From positions 1 to 25,038 of IMG/VR virus record IMGVR_UViG_3300042293_000761: a stretch of DNA of 25,038 nucleotides; one strand, given 5' to 3'. Below the pieces are notes generated by a model. That model did no database searches and was not told the origin of the DNA. It saw only the letters and a program-made list of their open reading frames with translations. Source of the DNA: a virus. A program made the translations under genes and the position numbers. The first letter of the stretch is position 1; each line of letters opens with the position of its first letter. This document shows, one piece after another, positions 7,044 to 13,265 of the stretch.

Positions 7044-9086
7044 ATGGAAGCTGATTTTAGTGGCTATGCCACCAAAGCAGGTCTCAAGTGCTCTGACGGT
7101 CGGACAATTATGCCCGATGCGTTTAAGCATATGGACGGACTAACTGTACCACTAGTATGGCAACACAGCCACAATGAACCAACTAACGTTCTTGGCCACG
7201 CTGTACTTGAAGCACGTACTGATGGCGTTTATGCGCATGGTTTTTTTAATTCTACGCCAACGGCAGAGAATGCAAAAGCTCTCGTGCAACATAACGACAT
7301 TGTTTCTTTGTCAATCTATGCTAACCAACTTGTTGAGAAGAGCAAGAATGTGCTTCACGGAGTGATTCGAGAAGTTAGTCTTGTGTTGTCTGGAGCAAAT
7401 CCAGGAGCCCTTATTGACAATGTAAGTATTCGTCACTCAGATGGAGACATTGAAGATCTTGAAGACGAAGCCATTATTTATACTGGTTTGTCTCTCGAGC
7501 ACCAAGCTGGAACGACAAGTTCAAACGCACCAGAAGGCAAAACCGTTCAAGAAATTTACGATGGCTTTACGCAAGAACAAAAAGACGTCGTTTATTTCAT
7601 GGTTGGCGCAGCCGTAGAAGCAAGTGGTAACACAATGCAACAATCCGGTCTTGATTCAGATGAAACTGTTGTCACGGATGAAGCAGTGTCTGAAGAAATT
7701 GTTACAGAAACCCCCGCAAACGAGGATGAGTCTATCGAGAACGATTCCTTGCCAGTAGCACCTACAGAGAACGTTACAGAAGACGTTCTTGAACATCAGA
7801 AAGGTACACAGATGAGCCACAATGTTTTCGAGCAGGCTGGAAGCTCCTCACAGCAGGACCGTCCAAGTTTGACTCACGCGCAACTATCTACTATTGTTGA
7901 AGATGCGCAAAAGCTTGGATCTTTTAAGGAATCGTTTCTTGCTCACGCCGTAGAGTATGGCATCGAGAACATCGATTACCTTTTCCCCGACGCAAAGACC
8001 ATCGACGGATCTCCGGAGTGGGTTGCACGACGGATGGAATGGGTTAGTGTTGTTATTAACGGCGCTAAGAAGAACCCGTTCTCACGTATCAAGACCATGT
8101 CTGCTGACATCACGCTTGATGATGCACGTGCAAAGGGATATGTTAAGGGAAGCCTGAAGAAGGATGAATGGTTTGCTTTGTCGAAGCGAGTCACGACTCC
8201 GACGACCATCTACAAGAAGCAGAAGTTGGACCGTGACGACATTGTCGACATTACTGATCTTGACGTTGTTGCTTGGTTGAAGGCCGAAATGCGAATCATG
8301 CTTGACGAGGAACTTGCTCGTGCCGCACTGGTTGGCGATGGTCGTGAGATTGACGATGAGGACAAGGTAAACGAGACCAACATTCGTCCAATTGCTTTTG
8401 ACGACGATTTCTACACGCACAAGGTAACCGTTGCAAACGGTACTGTTGGCGATGGAATTGTTGACGCAATTGTAAACGCTCGTCCCGCATACCGCGGGCT
8501 GGGCAACCCTACCATGTTCACGACGGAAGCTTTGCTCACCTCGTTGCTGTTGGTTAAGGACACCACTGGTCGTCGTATTTACCCAACTACGTCTGATTTG
8601 GCCGCCGCTTTGCGTGTATCTAACATTGTTACAGTTCCCGTAATGGAAGGTGTCCAAACTAACACTGGAGACCTCCTTTGCGTGCTTGTTAACATGAGCG
8701 ACTACACGTTTGGCGCCGACCGCGGTGGAAACATCTCGATGTTTGATGACTTTGACATCGATTACAACCAGTACAAGTACTTGATTGAGACCCGTGTATC
8801 TGGTACTCTCACCAAGTTCAAGACAGCTATTGCTGTTTCTCGTGGAACCGCTGGTAGTTTGGTTACACCTGGCATCCCAACGTTTGTTACTTCAACTGGT
8901 GTCTTGACTATTCCGTCAACGTCTCATGTCATCTACAAGAATGGTGTTACCGGAACGACCTTTACTGCTGGAGCACAAACTGCAATTGCTGCCGGCGCAA
9001 CCGTCACTGTGGAAGCTACGCCAGCTGCTGGCTACTACTTCCCGCACAACTTTGACGCTGACTGGTCATTTACTCGTACTGCCTAA
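7044..9086 (+). CDS. Prohead protease fused to HK97-fold major capsid protein
   Basis: This single 680-residue frame has three parts. Residues 1 to about 134 are an HK97-type prohead serine protease (S78/U35-like), with the likely catalytic His41 in VWQHSHNEP and Ser88 or Ser90 in DIVSLSIYAN. Residues about 135-256 are acidic and low in complexity (EDLEDEAI, ESIENDSLPV), as expected of a scaffolding delta domain. Residues 257 to about 605 are the HK97-fold capsid (EWVARRMEWVSVVINGAKKN, RVTTPTTIYKKQKLDRDDI). Residues about 612-680 form an extra beta-rich domain shared with tail tube protein 1. The start has GAAAGGAG (7027-7034). Self-cleavage near residue 256 is expected; an internal start there (separate entry) may supply most of the capsid. 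Confidence 0.9.
   Translation: MEADFSGYATKAGLKCSDGRTIMPDAFKHMDGLTVPLVWQHSHNEPTNVLGHAVLEARTDGVYAHGFFNSTPTAENAKALVQHNDIVSLSIYANQLVEKSKNVLHGVIREVSLVLSGANPGALIDNVSIRHSDGDIEDLEDEAIIYTGLSLEHQAGTTSSNAPEGKTVQEIYDGFTQEQKDVVYFMVGAAVEASGNTMQQSGLDSDETVVTDEAVSEEIVTETPANEDESIENDSLPVAPTENVTEDVLEHQKGTQMSHNVFEQAGSSSQQDRPSLTHAQLSTIVEDAQKLGSFKESFLAHAVEYGIENIDYLFPDAKTIDGSPEWVARRMEWVSVVINGAKKNPFSRIKTMSADITLDDARAKGYVKGSLKKDEWFALSKRVTTPTTIYKKQKLDRDDIVDITDLDVVAWLKAEMRIMLDEELARAALVGDGREIDDEDKVNETNIRPIAFDDDFYTHKVTVANGTVGDGIVDAIVNARPAYRGLGNPTMFTTEALLTSLLLVKDTTGRRIYPTTSDLAAALRVSNIVTVPVMEGVQTNTGDLLCVLVNMSDYTFGADRGGNISMFDDFDIDYNQYKYLIETRVSGTLTKFKTAIAVSRGTAGSLVTPGIPTFVTSTGVLTIPSTSHVIYKNGVTGTTFTAGAQTAIAAGATVTVEATPAAGYYFPHNFDADWSFTRTA
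7798..7804 (+). promoter_or_regulatory. Internal ribosome-binding site for the capsid protein
   Basis: AGAAAGG lies inside the protease-capsid frame, seven bases before an in-frame ATG (7812). The same GAAAGG core precedes many starts in this window (3493, 7044, 9733, 11197, 17843, 22381). Lysine codon use switches to AAG only from exactly this ATG onward, which supports real initiation here. Confidence 0.6.
7812..9086 (+). CDS. Major capsid protein from internal start (nested, 424 residues)
   Basis: In-frame initiation at Met257 of the fusion would give MSHNVFEQAGSSSQQ onward, a complete 424-residue HK97-fold capsid subunit without protease or scaffold. Three observations support it: the ribosome-binding site AGAAAGG at 7798-7804, the domain boundary at this point, and codon use. 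All 22 lysines from here on are AAG, whereas the protease part has 5 AAA and 4 AAG. Exclusive AAG is seen elsewhere only in tail tube protein 1, as expected for the most abundant proteins. The fusion would then be a minor product bringing protease into the prohead. The alternative is that capsid arises only by proteolysis of the fusion. Confidence 0.6.
   Translation: MSHNVFEQAGSSSQQDRPSLTHAQLSTIVEDAQKLGSFKESFLAHAVEYGIENIDYLFPDAKTIDGSPEWVARRMEWVSVVINGAKKNPFSRIKTMSADITLDDARAKGYVKGSLKKDEWFALSKRVTTPTTIYKKQKLDRDDIVDITDLDVVAWLKAEMRIMLDEELARAALVGDGREIDDEDKVNETNIRPIAFDDDFYTHKVTVANGTVGDGIVDAIVNARPAYRGLGNPTMFTTEALLTSLLLVKDTTGRRIYPTTSDLAAALRVSNIVTVPVMEGVQTNTGDLLCVLVNMSDYTFGADRGGNISMFDDFDIDYNQYKYLIETRVSGTLTKFKTAIAVSRGTAGSLVTPGIPTFVTSTGVLTIPSTSHVIYKNGVTGTTFTAGAQTAIAAGATVTVEATPAAGYYFPHNFDADWSFTRTA
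8877..9083 (+). repeat. C-terminal decoration-like domain, copy 1 (capsid)
   Basis: This segment encodes fusion residues 612-680, opening PTFVTSTGVLTIPST and closing DADWSFTRTA. The same pattern ends tail tube protein 1 (10405-10614): PTFVSSTGVITIPAV and DDDWSFTRTT. The DNA has diverged but the protein pattern and length (69 against 70 residues) are kept. It looks like an Ig-like or beta-sandwich surface domain. Confidence 0.8.
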
Positions 9087-9098
9087 TTAAGGAATATA

Positions 9099-9422
9099 AT
9101 GGCGAAGTTTTATGGTAAGGTCGGTTATGGAGAAACTGTTGAATCTGCCCCTGGTGTATGGGAAGACACCATTGTTGAGTATTATTACTATGGAGACGTG
9201 GTAAAAAATAGTCGTAAGTTGCAAGATTCAGAGTATTTAAATAGCGATCTTACAGTAGGTAATTCTATAAGTATTGTTGCTGATGCCTATGCCAATGAAC
9301 ACTTCTTTGCCATGCGTTATATTCAGTGGGCGGGGACTTTGTGGGTTGTTTCAGATATTGAAGTGCAAAGTCCCCGTCTACTCCTTCGTTTGGGAGGTGT
9401 TTATAATGGCCCCAGACCCTAG
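9099..9422 (+). CDS. Head-to-tail stopper / head closure-like neck protein
   Basis: The 107-residue protein starts MAKFYGKVGYGETVESAPG and contains EYYYYGDVVKNSRKLQ, then SIVADAYANEHFFAMRYIQW and a beta-rich end (SPRLLLRLGGVYNGPRP). This matches a small conserved neck protein (DUF7253-like, as I recall it) encoded right after the capsid in many Gram-positive siphophages. Position and beta content fit a head-closure ring that retains DNA after packaging. The start has TAAGGA (9087-9092). Its last 17 bases overlap the next gene in another frame. Confidence 0.75.
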   Translation: MAKFYGKVGYGETVESAPGVWEDTIVEYYYYGDVVKNSRKLQDSEYLNSDLTVGNSISIVADAYANEHFFAMRYIQWAGTLWVVSDIEVQSPRLLLRLGGVYNGPRP

Positions 9423-9720
9423 GCGGCTTGAGTTGCAAACTTTATTAGAATCTAAACTGACAACTGATAAAGTATATTTTCAGCCACCAAGTAACGTGCA
9501 AATGGAGTATCCTTGCATTGTTTATAATTTAGATAATTATAACACAAAGTATGCAAGCAATAAACTATACAATTACAAAAAACGTTACTCAGTCACAGTT
9601 ATTGATAGAAATCCAGATAGTAATGTACCCGATAAAATTTTACAGTTATCTTTATGCTCTTTTAATCGAGCATTTATAAAAGACGGGTTAAATCATACAG
9701 TTTTTACACTTTTCTTCTAG
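9406..9720 (+). CDS. Tail terminator-like neck protein
   Basis: ATG 9406 has GGGAGGTG (9392-9399) upstream and gives 104 residues beginning MAPDPRRLELQTLLESKL; longer in-frame versions from earlier Met codons lie inside the stopper gene and lack such a site. The pattern VYFQPPSNVQMEYPCIVYNL, then KRYSVTVIDRNPDSNVPDKI and NHTVFTLFF, matches a small alpha/beta family encoded between stopper and tail tube genes. Proteins at this place cap the head-proximal end of the tail tube, as lambda gpU does. The last residues (TLFF) end just before the tail tube ribosome-binding site. Confidence 0.75.
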   Translation: MAPDPRRLELQTLLESKLTTDKVYFQPPSNVQMEYPCIVYNLDNYNTKYASNKLYNYKKRYSVTVIDRNPDSNVPDKILQLSLCSFNRAFIKDGLNHTVFTLFF

Positions 9721-9732
9721 AAAGGAAGAATT

Positions 9733-10617
9733 ATGGCTACGCTTTTATGGGACCAAACGTCGGAACGTAAGTTTGAAAACGGCATCGACCGTGGGGTTCT
9801 TTATATTCCAACTTCTGGCGTTTATAGCGTTGGATATGCTTGGAATGGACTTACAACGGTTACGGAATCTCCTTCAGGAGCAGAACAAACACCTTTGTAC
9901 GCAGATAACATTAAGTACTTGAACTTGGTGTCCACCGAAGAGTTTGGTGGAACTATTGAGGCTTACACTTATCCGCAACAATTTGAACAATGCGATGGTA
10001 CGGCAAGCCCGCAAAACGGTGTTAGTGTTGGACAACAAACTCGTAGTAGTTTTGGTCTTTCTTACCGTACACGCATTGGTAATGACGTTACAGAGGAAGC
10101 CGGTTACAAGTTGCACTTGGTTTACGGTGCAAAGGCCATGCCGAGCGAAAAGGCTTATGCCACAATCAACGATTCTCCTGAGGCTTTGACTTTCAGCTGG
10201 GAATTTATGACTACGGCGGTAGATGTCACAGGCTTGAAGCGTACCTCATTGCTAACAATTGACTCGACCAAGGTTACATCAGGCAACCTTTCTACACTTG
10301 AGGATGCTCTGTACGGTACGGCTGGTACAACCGCACGTTTGCCGTTGCCTGACGAAGTAATCACAATGTTTGCTGGCGCACAAACCGCGGTTACGCCAAC
10401 GTCGCCAACATTTGTTAGTTCTACAGGAGTTATTACAATTCCTGCAGTTACCGGTGTTACGTACCGTCGCGCAGACACCAACGCTATTGTTGTTGCCGGC
10501 GCTATGGCTGCTATTCCGTCCCTCAGTACACTTATTATTCGCGCAACTCCATCGACTGGCGCATACAAGTTTACTGCTGGATCTGACGACGACTGGTCGT
10601 TCACTCGCACCACTTAA
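9733..10617 (+). CDS. Major tail tube protein 1
   Basis: The 294-residue protein follows GAAAGGAAG (9720-9728). Residues 1 to about 215 are a tail tube fold of the Gram-positive siphophage type (TSERKFENGIDRGVLYIP, SSFGLSYRTRIGNDV, GYKLHLVYGAKAMPSE). Residues 225-294 add the same beta-rich domain that ends the capsid protein. All eight lysines are AAG, as in the capsid, which suggests very high expression and marks this as the main tube subunit. A second tube paralog lies at 11197-12009. The extra domain probably decorates the outside of the tail. Confidence 0.85.
   Translation: MATLLWDQTSERKFENGIDRGVLYIPTSGVYSVGYAWNGLTTVTESPSGAEQTPLYADNIKYLNLVSTEEFGGTIEAYTYPQQFEQCDGTASPQNGVSVGQQTRSSFGLSYRTRIGNDVTEEAGYKLHLVYGAKAMPSEKAYATINDSPEALTFSWEFMTTAVDVTGLKRTSLLTIDSTKVTSGNLSTLEDALYGTAGTTARLPLPDEVITMFAGAQTAVTPTSPTFVSSTGVITIPAVTGVTYRRADTNAIVVAGAMAAIPSLSTLIIRATPSTGAYKFTAGSDDDWSFTRTT
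10405..10614 (+). repeat. C-terminal decoration-like domain, copy 2 (tail tube 1)
   Basis: This segment encodes tube protein residues 225-294, PTFVSSTGVITIPAV through DDDWSFTRTT. It is the partner of the domain ending the capsid protein (8877-9083). The ends are the most conserved (PTFVxSTGVxTIP and DWSFTRT), and the middle keeps AGA, TAI-like and VxATP motifs. Synonymous sites differ widely, so the copying is old or the copies came separately from a mobile domain pool. Confidence 0.8.
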
Positions 10618-10642
10618 TATAAATAAGGAAGGAGGTCAGGGA

Positions 10643-11185
10643 ATGCTCACATTAACAATTCTTGGTACAGAAGTTTTTAATAATGAAACTCAAGAGTTTG
10701 ATACAGTTGGCGACATAGTTGTTGACTTTGAACATTCCCTGATCTCACTTTCACTGTGGGAGTCAAAATGGGAGAAAAGTTTCCTTGGTTATGATGAAAA
10801 ATCGGCAGAGGAAATTCTTTCATACATTCAATGTATGACTCTTACGCCAAACATTGCTCCGGAGGTTTTGAACAGACTCTCTGAAAGTAATTTAAATGAC
10901 ATTAACAATTACATAAATTCCAAAATGTCTGCTACATGGTTTAGAGATGACGCAACAGCGCCAAAATCATCTGAGACAATTACGTCTGAATTAATTTACT
11001 ACTGGTTAACTGTTTTTAACATTCCATTTGAATGTGAAACTTGGCACTTAAATAGATTGTTTACATTAATTAAAATTTGTAACCTAAAAAGCGCTAAACC
11101 AAAGAAGATGAGCAGAAATGAATTAGCTCAAAGAAACCGAGATCTCAATGCGCAAAGAAAAGCGCAACTCAATACTAGCGGATAG
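10643..11185 (+). CDS. Tail assembly chaperone-like protein
   Basis: ATG 10643 lies behind GGAAGGAGG (10627-10635) and gives 180 residues; a longer open frame upstream only runs inside the tail tube gene. The product starts MLTLTILGTEVFNNETQEFD, continues FEHSLISLSLWESKWEKSFLG, SYIQCMTLTPN and ITSELIYYWLTVFNIPFECE, and ends with a Lys/Arg/Asn/Gln-rich tail (AQRNRDLNAQRKAQLNTSG). I recall this family as the conserved protein between tail tube and tape measure genes, the place of lambda gpG. Such proteins coat the tape measure during assembly. I see no slippery heptamer and no extended second frame, so it appears to be made without the usual frameshift partner. Confidence 0.65.
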   Translation: MLTLTILGTEVFNNETQEFDTVGDIVVDFEHSLISLSLWESKWEKSFLGYDEKSAEEILSYIQCMTLTPNIAPEVLNRLSESNLNDINNYINSKMSATWFRDDATAPKSSETITSELIYYWLTVFNIPFECETWHLNRLFTLIKICNLKSAKPKKMSRNELAQRNRDLNAQRKAQLNTSG

Positions 11186-11196
11186 AAAGGAGAACA

Positions 11197-12009
11197 ATGG
11201 CTATTGTGTGGGACGTTGACACGGAAAAAACATACGAGACTGGAGTTGATCGGGGCGTTCTTTATTTAACCGACGGAACCGCAGTTCCATGGAACGGAAT
11301 CACAAGTGTCGTTGAAGATCTATCTAGCAAAACACGTTCTCCTTATTATTTAGATGGAGTTAAGTATTTAGACACACAACAAGTTGGAGAGTATAACGGA
11401 ACATTAAACGCTTATACTTATCCCGATGAAGTTTATAGACTTGAAGGTCTAACTGAATTAACGCAAGGCTACTTTGCCGAAAATCAAAAACGAGAATCTT
11501 TTAGTTTATCTTATAGAACTAAAATTGGTAACGGTGTGAATGAGACTGGTAATGGTCATTATAAATTACATTTATTGTATAACTTAAACGCCATCCCCTC
11601 TAACAAAACCTTTGCCAGCACAACCAATATTGGAACGCCCAGCACTTTTGCATGGGATTTAACTGGAATTCCAGTTGCCGTGCCTTACGGGACGCCAACA
11701 AACCATATAATTTTAGATTCACGAAAAATTGATTCGGTTACGCTGACCTATATTGAACTCTGGTTATATTATGGCGGGACCACACCGTCCGGCGCAACCT
11801 CCGCAGTTCCATTTATGCCATCGCCAGAAGATGTATACGAAATCATTAACCAATCACTTGAGCCTTCTCTTATAATTACAGATAATGGAGATGGATCATT
11901 TACGGCTACAGGTGAAGCGGTAACCTATGTAGATTCTACAACCTATACAATTAATAGTAACACGGTAACTGTTATTGATGCAAACTCATATACAATTTCT
12001 AGCCCTTAA
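11197..12009 (+). CDS. Second tail tube protein (paralog of tail tube 1)
   Basis: The first 200 or so of 270 residues align by eye with tail tube 1: TEKTYETGVDRGVLYL, SVVEDLSSKTRSPYYLDGVKYL, FSLSYRTKIGNGVNE, YKLHLLYNLNAIPSNK. The C-terminus differs, with LIITDNGDGSFTATGEAVTY, an Ig-like or beta-sandwich pattern seen on other phage tail proteins. Seven of eight lysines are AAA against none in tube 1, which suggests low expression. It could be a minor tube subunit, a tail-tip or tail-end ring, or an alternative tube. GAAAGGAGAAC lies directly upstream. Confidence 0.8.
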   Translation: MAIVWDVDTEKTYETGVDRGVLYLTDGTAVPWNGITSVVEDLSSKTRSPYYLDGVKYLDTQQVGEYNGTLNAYTYPDEVYRLEGLTELTQGYFAENQKRESFSLSYRTKIGNGVNETGNGHYKLHLLYNLNAIPSNKTFASTTNIGTPSTFAWDLTGIPVAVPYGTPTNHIILDSRKIDSVTLTYIELWLYYGGTTPSGATSAVPFMPSPEDVYEIINQSLEPSLIITDNGDGSFTATGEAVTYVDSTTYTINSNTVTVIDANSYTISSP

Positions 12010-12024
12010 TTTTGGAGGTGTTTT

Positions 12025-12873
12025 ATGCGACTTAGTTTAGGAGAATCTCAAAGACCTTTGACGCCAATGGTTTTTATATTTACACAAAGTTTAACATTTA
12101 CACCACAAAATTACATTGACATGGGGTATTTGTATTACGATGTGATGTGTATTGGAGCCTCTGGCGGCTATGGCGGAACCGTTGGGTCAGTTAATCCTGG
12201 ATACGGAGGAGTTATTGCCGCAGGAGGAGCCCCTGGTGGTGGAGGCTCACACCTTATCAGAAATCGAGTTTTGAGCGAACTACCAAGCTCTGTCCCTGTG
12301 GTTGTTGGAACAGCTGGCGCTGCCGGCACAAGTGCCGGAACCTCTCCGACTGTTTACACCGCAGCAACTAATGGCGGAACTGGTGGATACTCCTCATTTA
12401 ACACAAACACATGCAAAGCTTCTGGAGGGCTTGGCGGTAAGAAAGCAATCACGAATGGCGCTGGATCAGTAACTACATTTGGATACGGTGGAGCCGGAGG
12501 AAAAGGCAATCAAACGACTGGCGGCGGAGGTTTAGTTCCAGCATCCCGCACGGCGTTGTTTAACGGCTCGTGGGATGGATCAATTGGTACTGGAGGATCT
12601 GGAGGAGCGGGTGGAGCTGCCTATTGGGGTAATGGTGTAATTATTGGCATACCGTCACCTGGAGCTTATGGCGCCTACCCATCTGAGAATTCCGCAGCAC
12701 AAAGTCGAAAGCCTCCGTTTTCAGATTTAATAGTCGACTCAGTTAATGCTACCGGAGGTGGCGGCGCAAAACCTTATACCTTAACCGCAGCTACAAAAGT
12801 TTATGGAACAGCAGGTATTACTTCTGCAACGTCATCTCCAAACGGTGTTGTCGTTTTGCGTCTATACACATAA
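12025..12873 (+). CDS. Glycine-rich adhesin-like tail protein
   Basis: The 282-residue protein has a short N-terminus with aromatic residues (VFIFTQSLTFTPQNYIDMGYLYY), followed by a central and C-terminal region dominated by glycine (AAGGAPGGGGSH, GGTGGYSS, GGAGGKGNQTTGGGG, TGGSGGAGGAAYW). Glycine-rich sandwiches like this form receptor-binding tips in some phage adhesins, such as T-even gp38, and in glycine-rich fibre domains. There is no signal peptide. Its place between tail tube 2 and the gp10-like gene is unusual for an adhesin; it may be a side fibre or decoration on the tail. GGAGGTG (12014-12020) sets the start. Confidence 0.7.
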   Translation: MRLSLGESQRPLTPMVFIFTQSLTFTPQNYIDMGYLYYDVMCIGASGGYGGTVGSVNPGYGGVIAAGGAPGGGGSHLIRNRVLSELPSSVPVVVGTAGAAGTSAGTSPTVYTAATNGGTGGYSSFNTNTCKASGGLGGKKAITNGAGSVTTFGYGGAGGKGNQTTGGGGLVPASRTALFNGSWDGSIGTGGSGGAGGAAYWGNGVIIGIPSPGAYGAYPSENSAAQSRKPPFSDLIVDSVNATGGGGAKPYTLTAATKVYGTAGITSATSSPNGVVVLRLYT

Positions 12874-12887
12874 ACCAAAGGATGGTA

Positions 12888-13265
12888 ATGATATCTTTTG
12901 AGTCGAAAGGTTCTTTTAATAAAACAGAAAACTTTTTTAATAATCTGAAAAAAATTAACGTGATGGACGTCTTAAAAAAAAACGGAGAAAAAGGAGTTGA
13001 CGCTTTAGAAAAAGCAACACCTAAAGACACAAAAGAAACTGCTTTTTCTTGGTATTATGAGATTGAAAAAACAAAAGATTATTACCAAATTTTTTGGAGT
13101 AACAAAAACATTGAAGATGGCATCCCTGTTGTAATTTTGTTACAGTATGGACATGGCACTGGCACCGGTGGTTATGTCGCTGGAGAAGACTTTATAAATC
13201 CAGCAATTAAACCTATATTTGACCAAATAACCGACGATATATGGAAGGCGGTGAAACGCGCATGA
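12888..13265 (+). CDS. HK97 gp10-like tail/neck protein
   Basis: The better start is ATG 12888, six bases after AAAGG (12877-12881); the ATG at 12882 lies on top of that site. The 125-residue product begins MISFESKGSFNKTENFFNN and contains SWYYEIEKTKDYYQIFW, then LLQYGHGTGTGGYVAGEDFI and NPAIKPIFDQI. The QYGHGTGTGG motif marks a small family annotated as gp10-like or minor tail proteins in Gram-positive siphophages. gp10-type proteins act at the head-tail joint or tail completion. It overlaps the tape measure start by four bases (ATGA), implying coupled translation. Confidence 0.75.
   Translation: MISFESKGSFNKTENFFNNLKKINVMDVLKKNGEKGVDALEKATPKDTKETAFSWYYEIEKTKDYYQIFWSNKNIEDGIPVVILLQYGHGTGTGGYVAGEDFINPAIKPIFDQITDDIWKAVKRA

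Noticed and set aside
8082-8657. 191-codon open frame on the - strand inside the capsid gene
   Set aside because: It is a shadow of GC-rich codons in the capsid gene, without a start site or recognisable domain, opposite a gene with strong codon bias.
11085-11200. Programmed frameshift in the chaperone-like gene
   Set aside because: A-rich runs are present but I found no clear X XXY YYZ heptamer in frame, and no extended second frame follows because tail tube 2 starts at 11197.
13241-13261. Longer N-terminus of the tape measure (MEGGETR)
   Set aside because: ATG 13262 gives the standard ATGA overlap and a better-placed GGAAGGCGG-like site; the extra residues lie inside the gp10-like gene.
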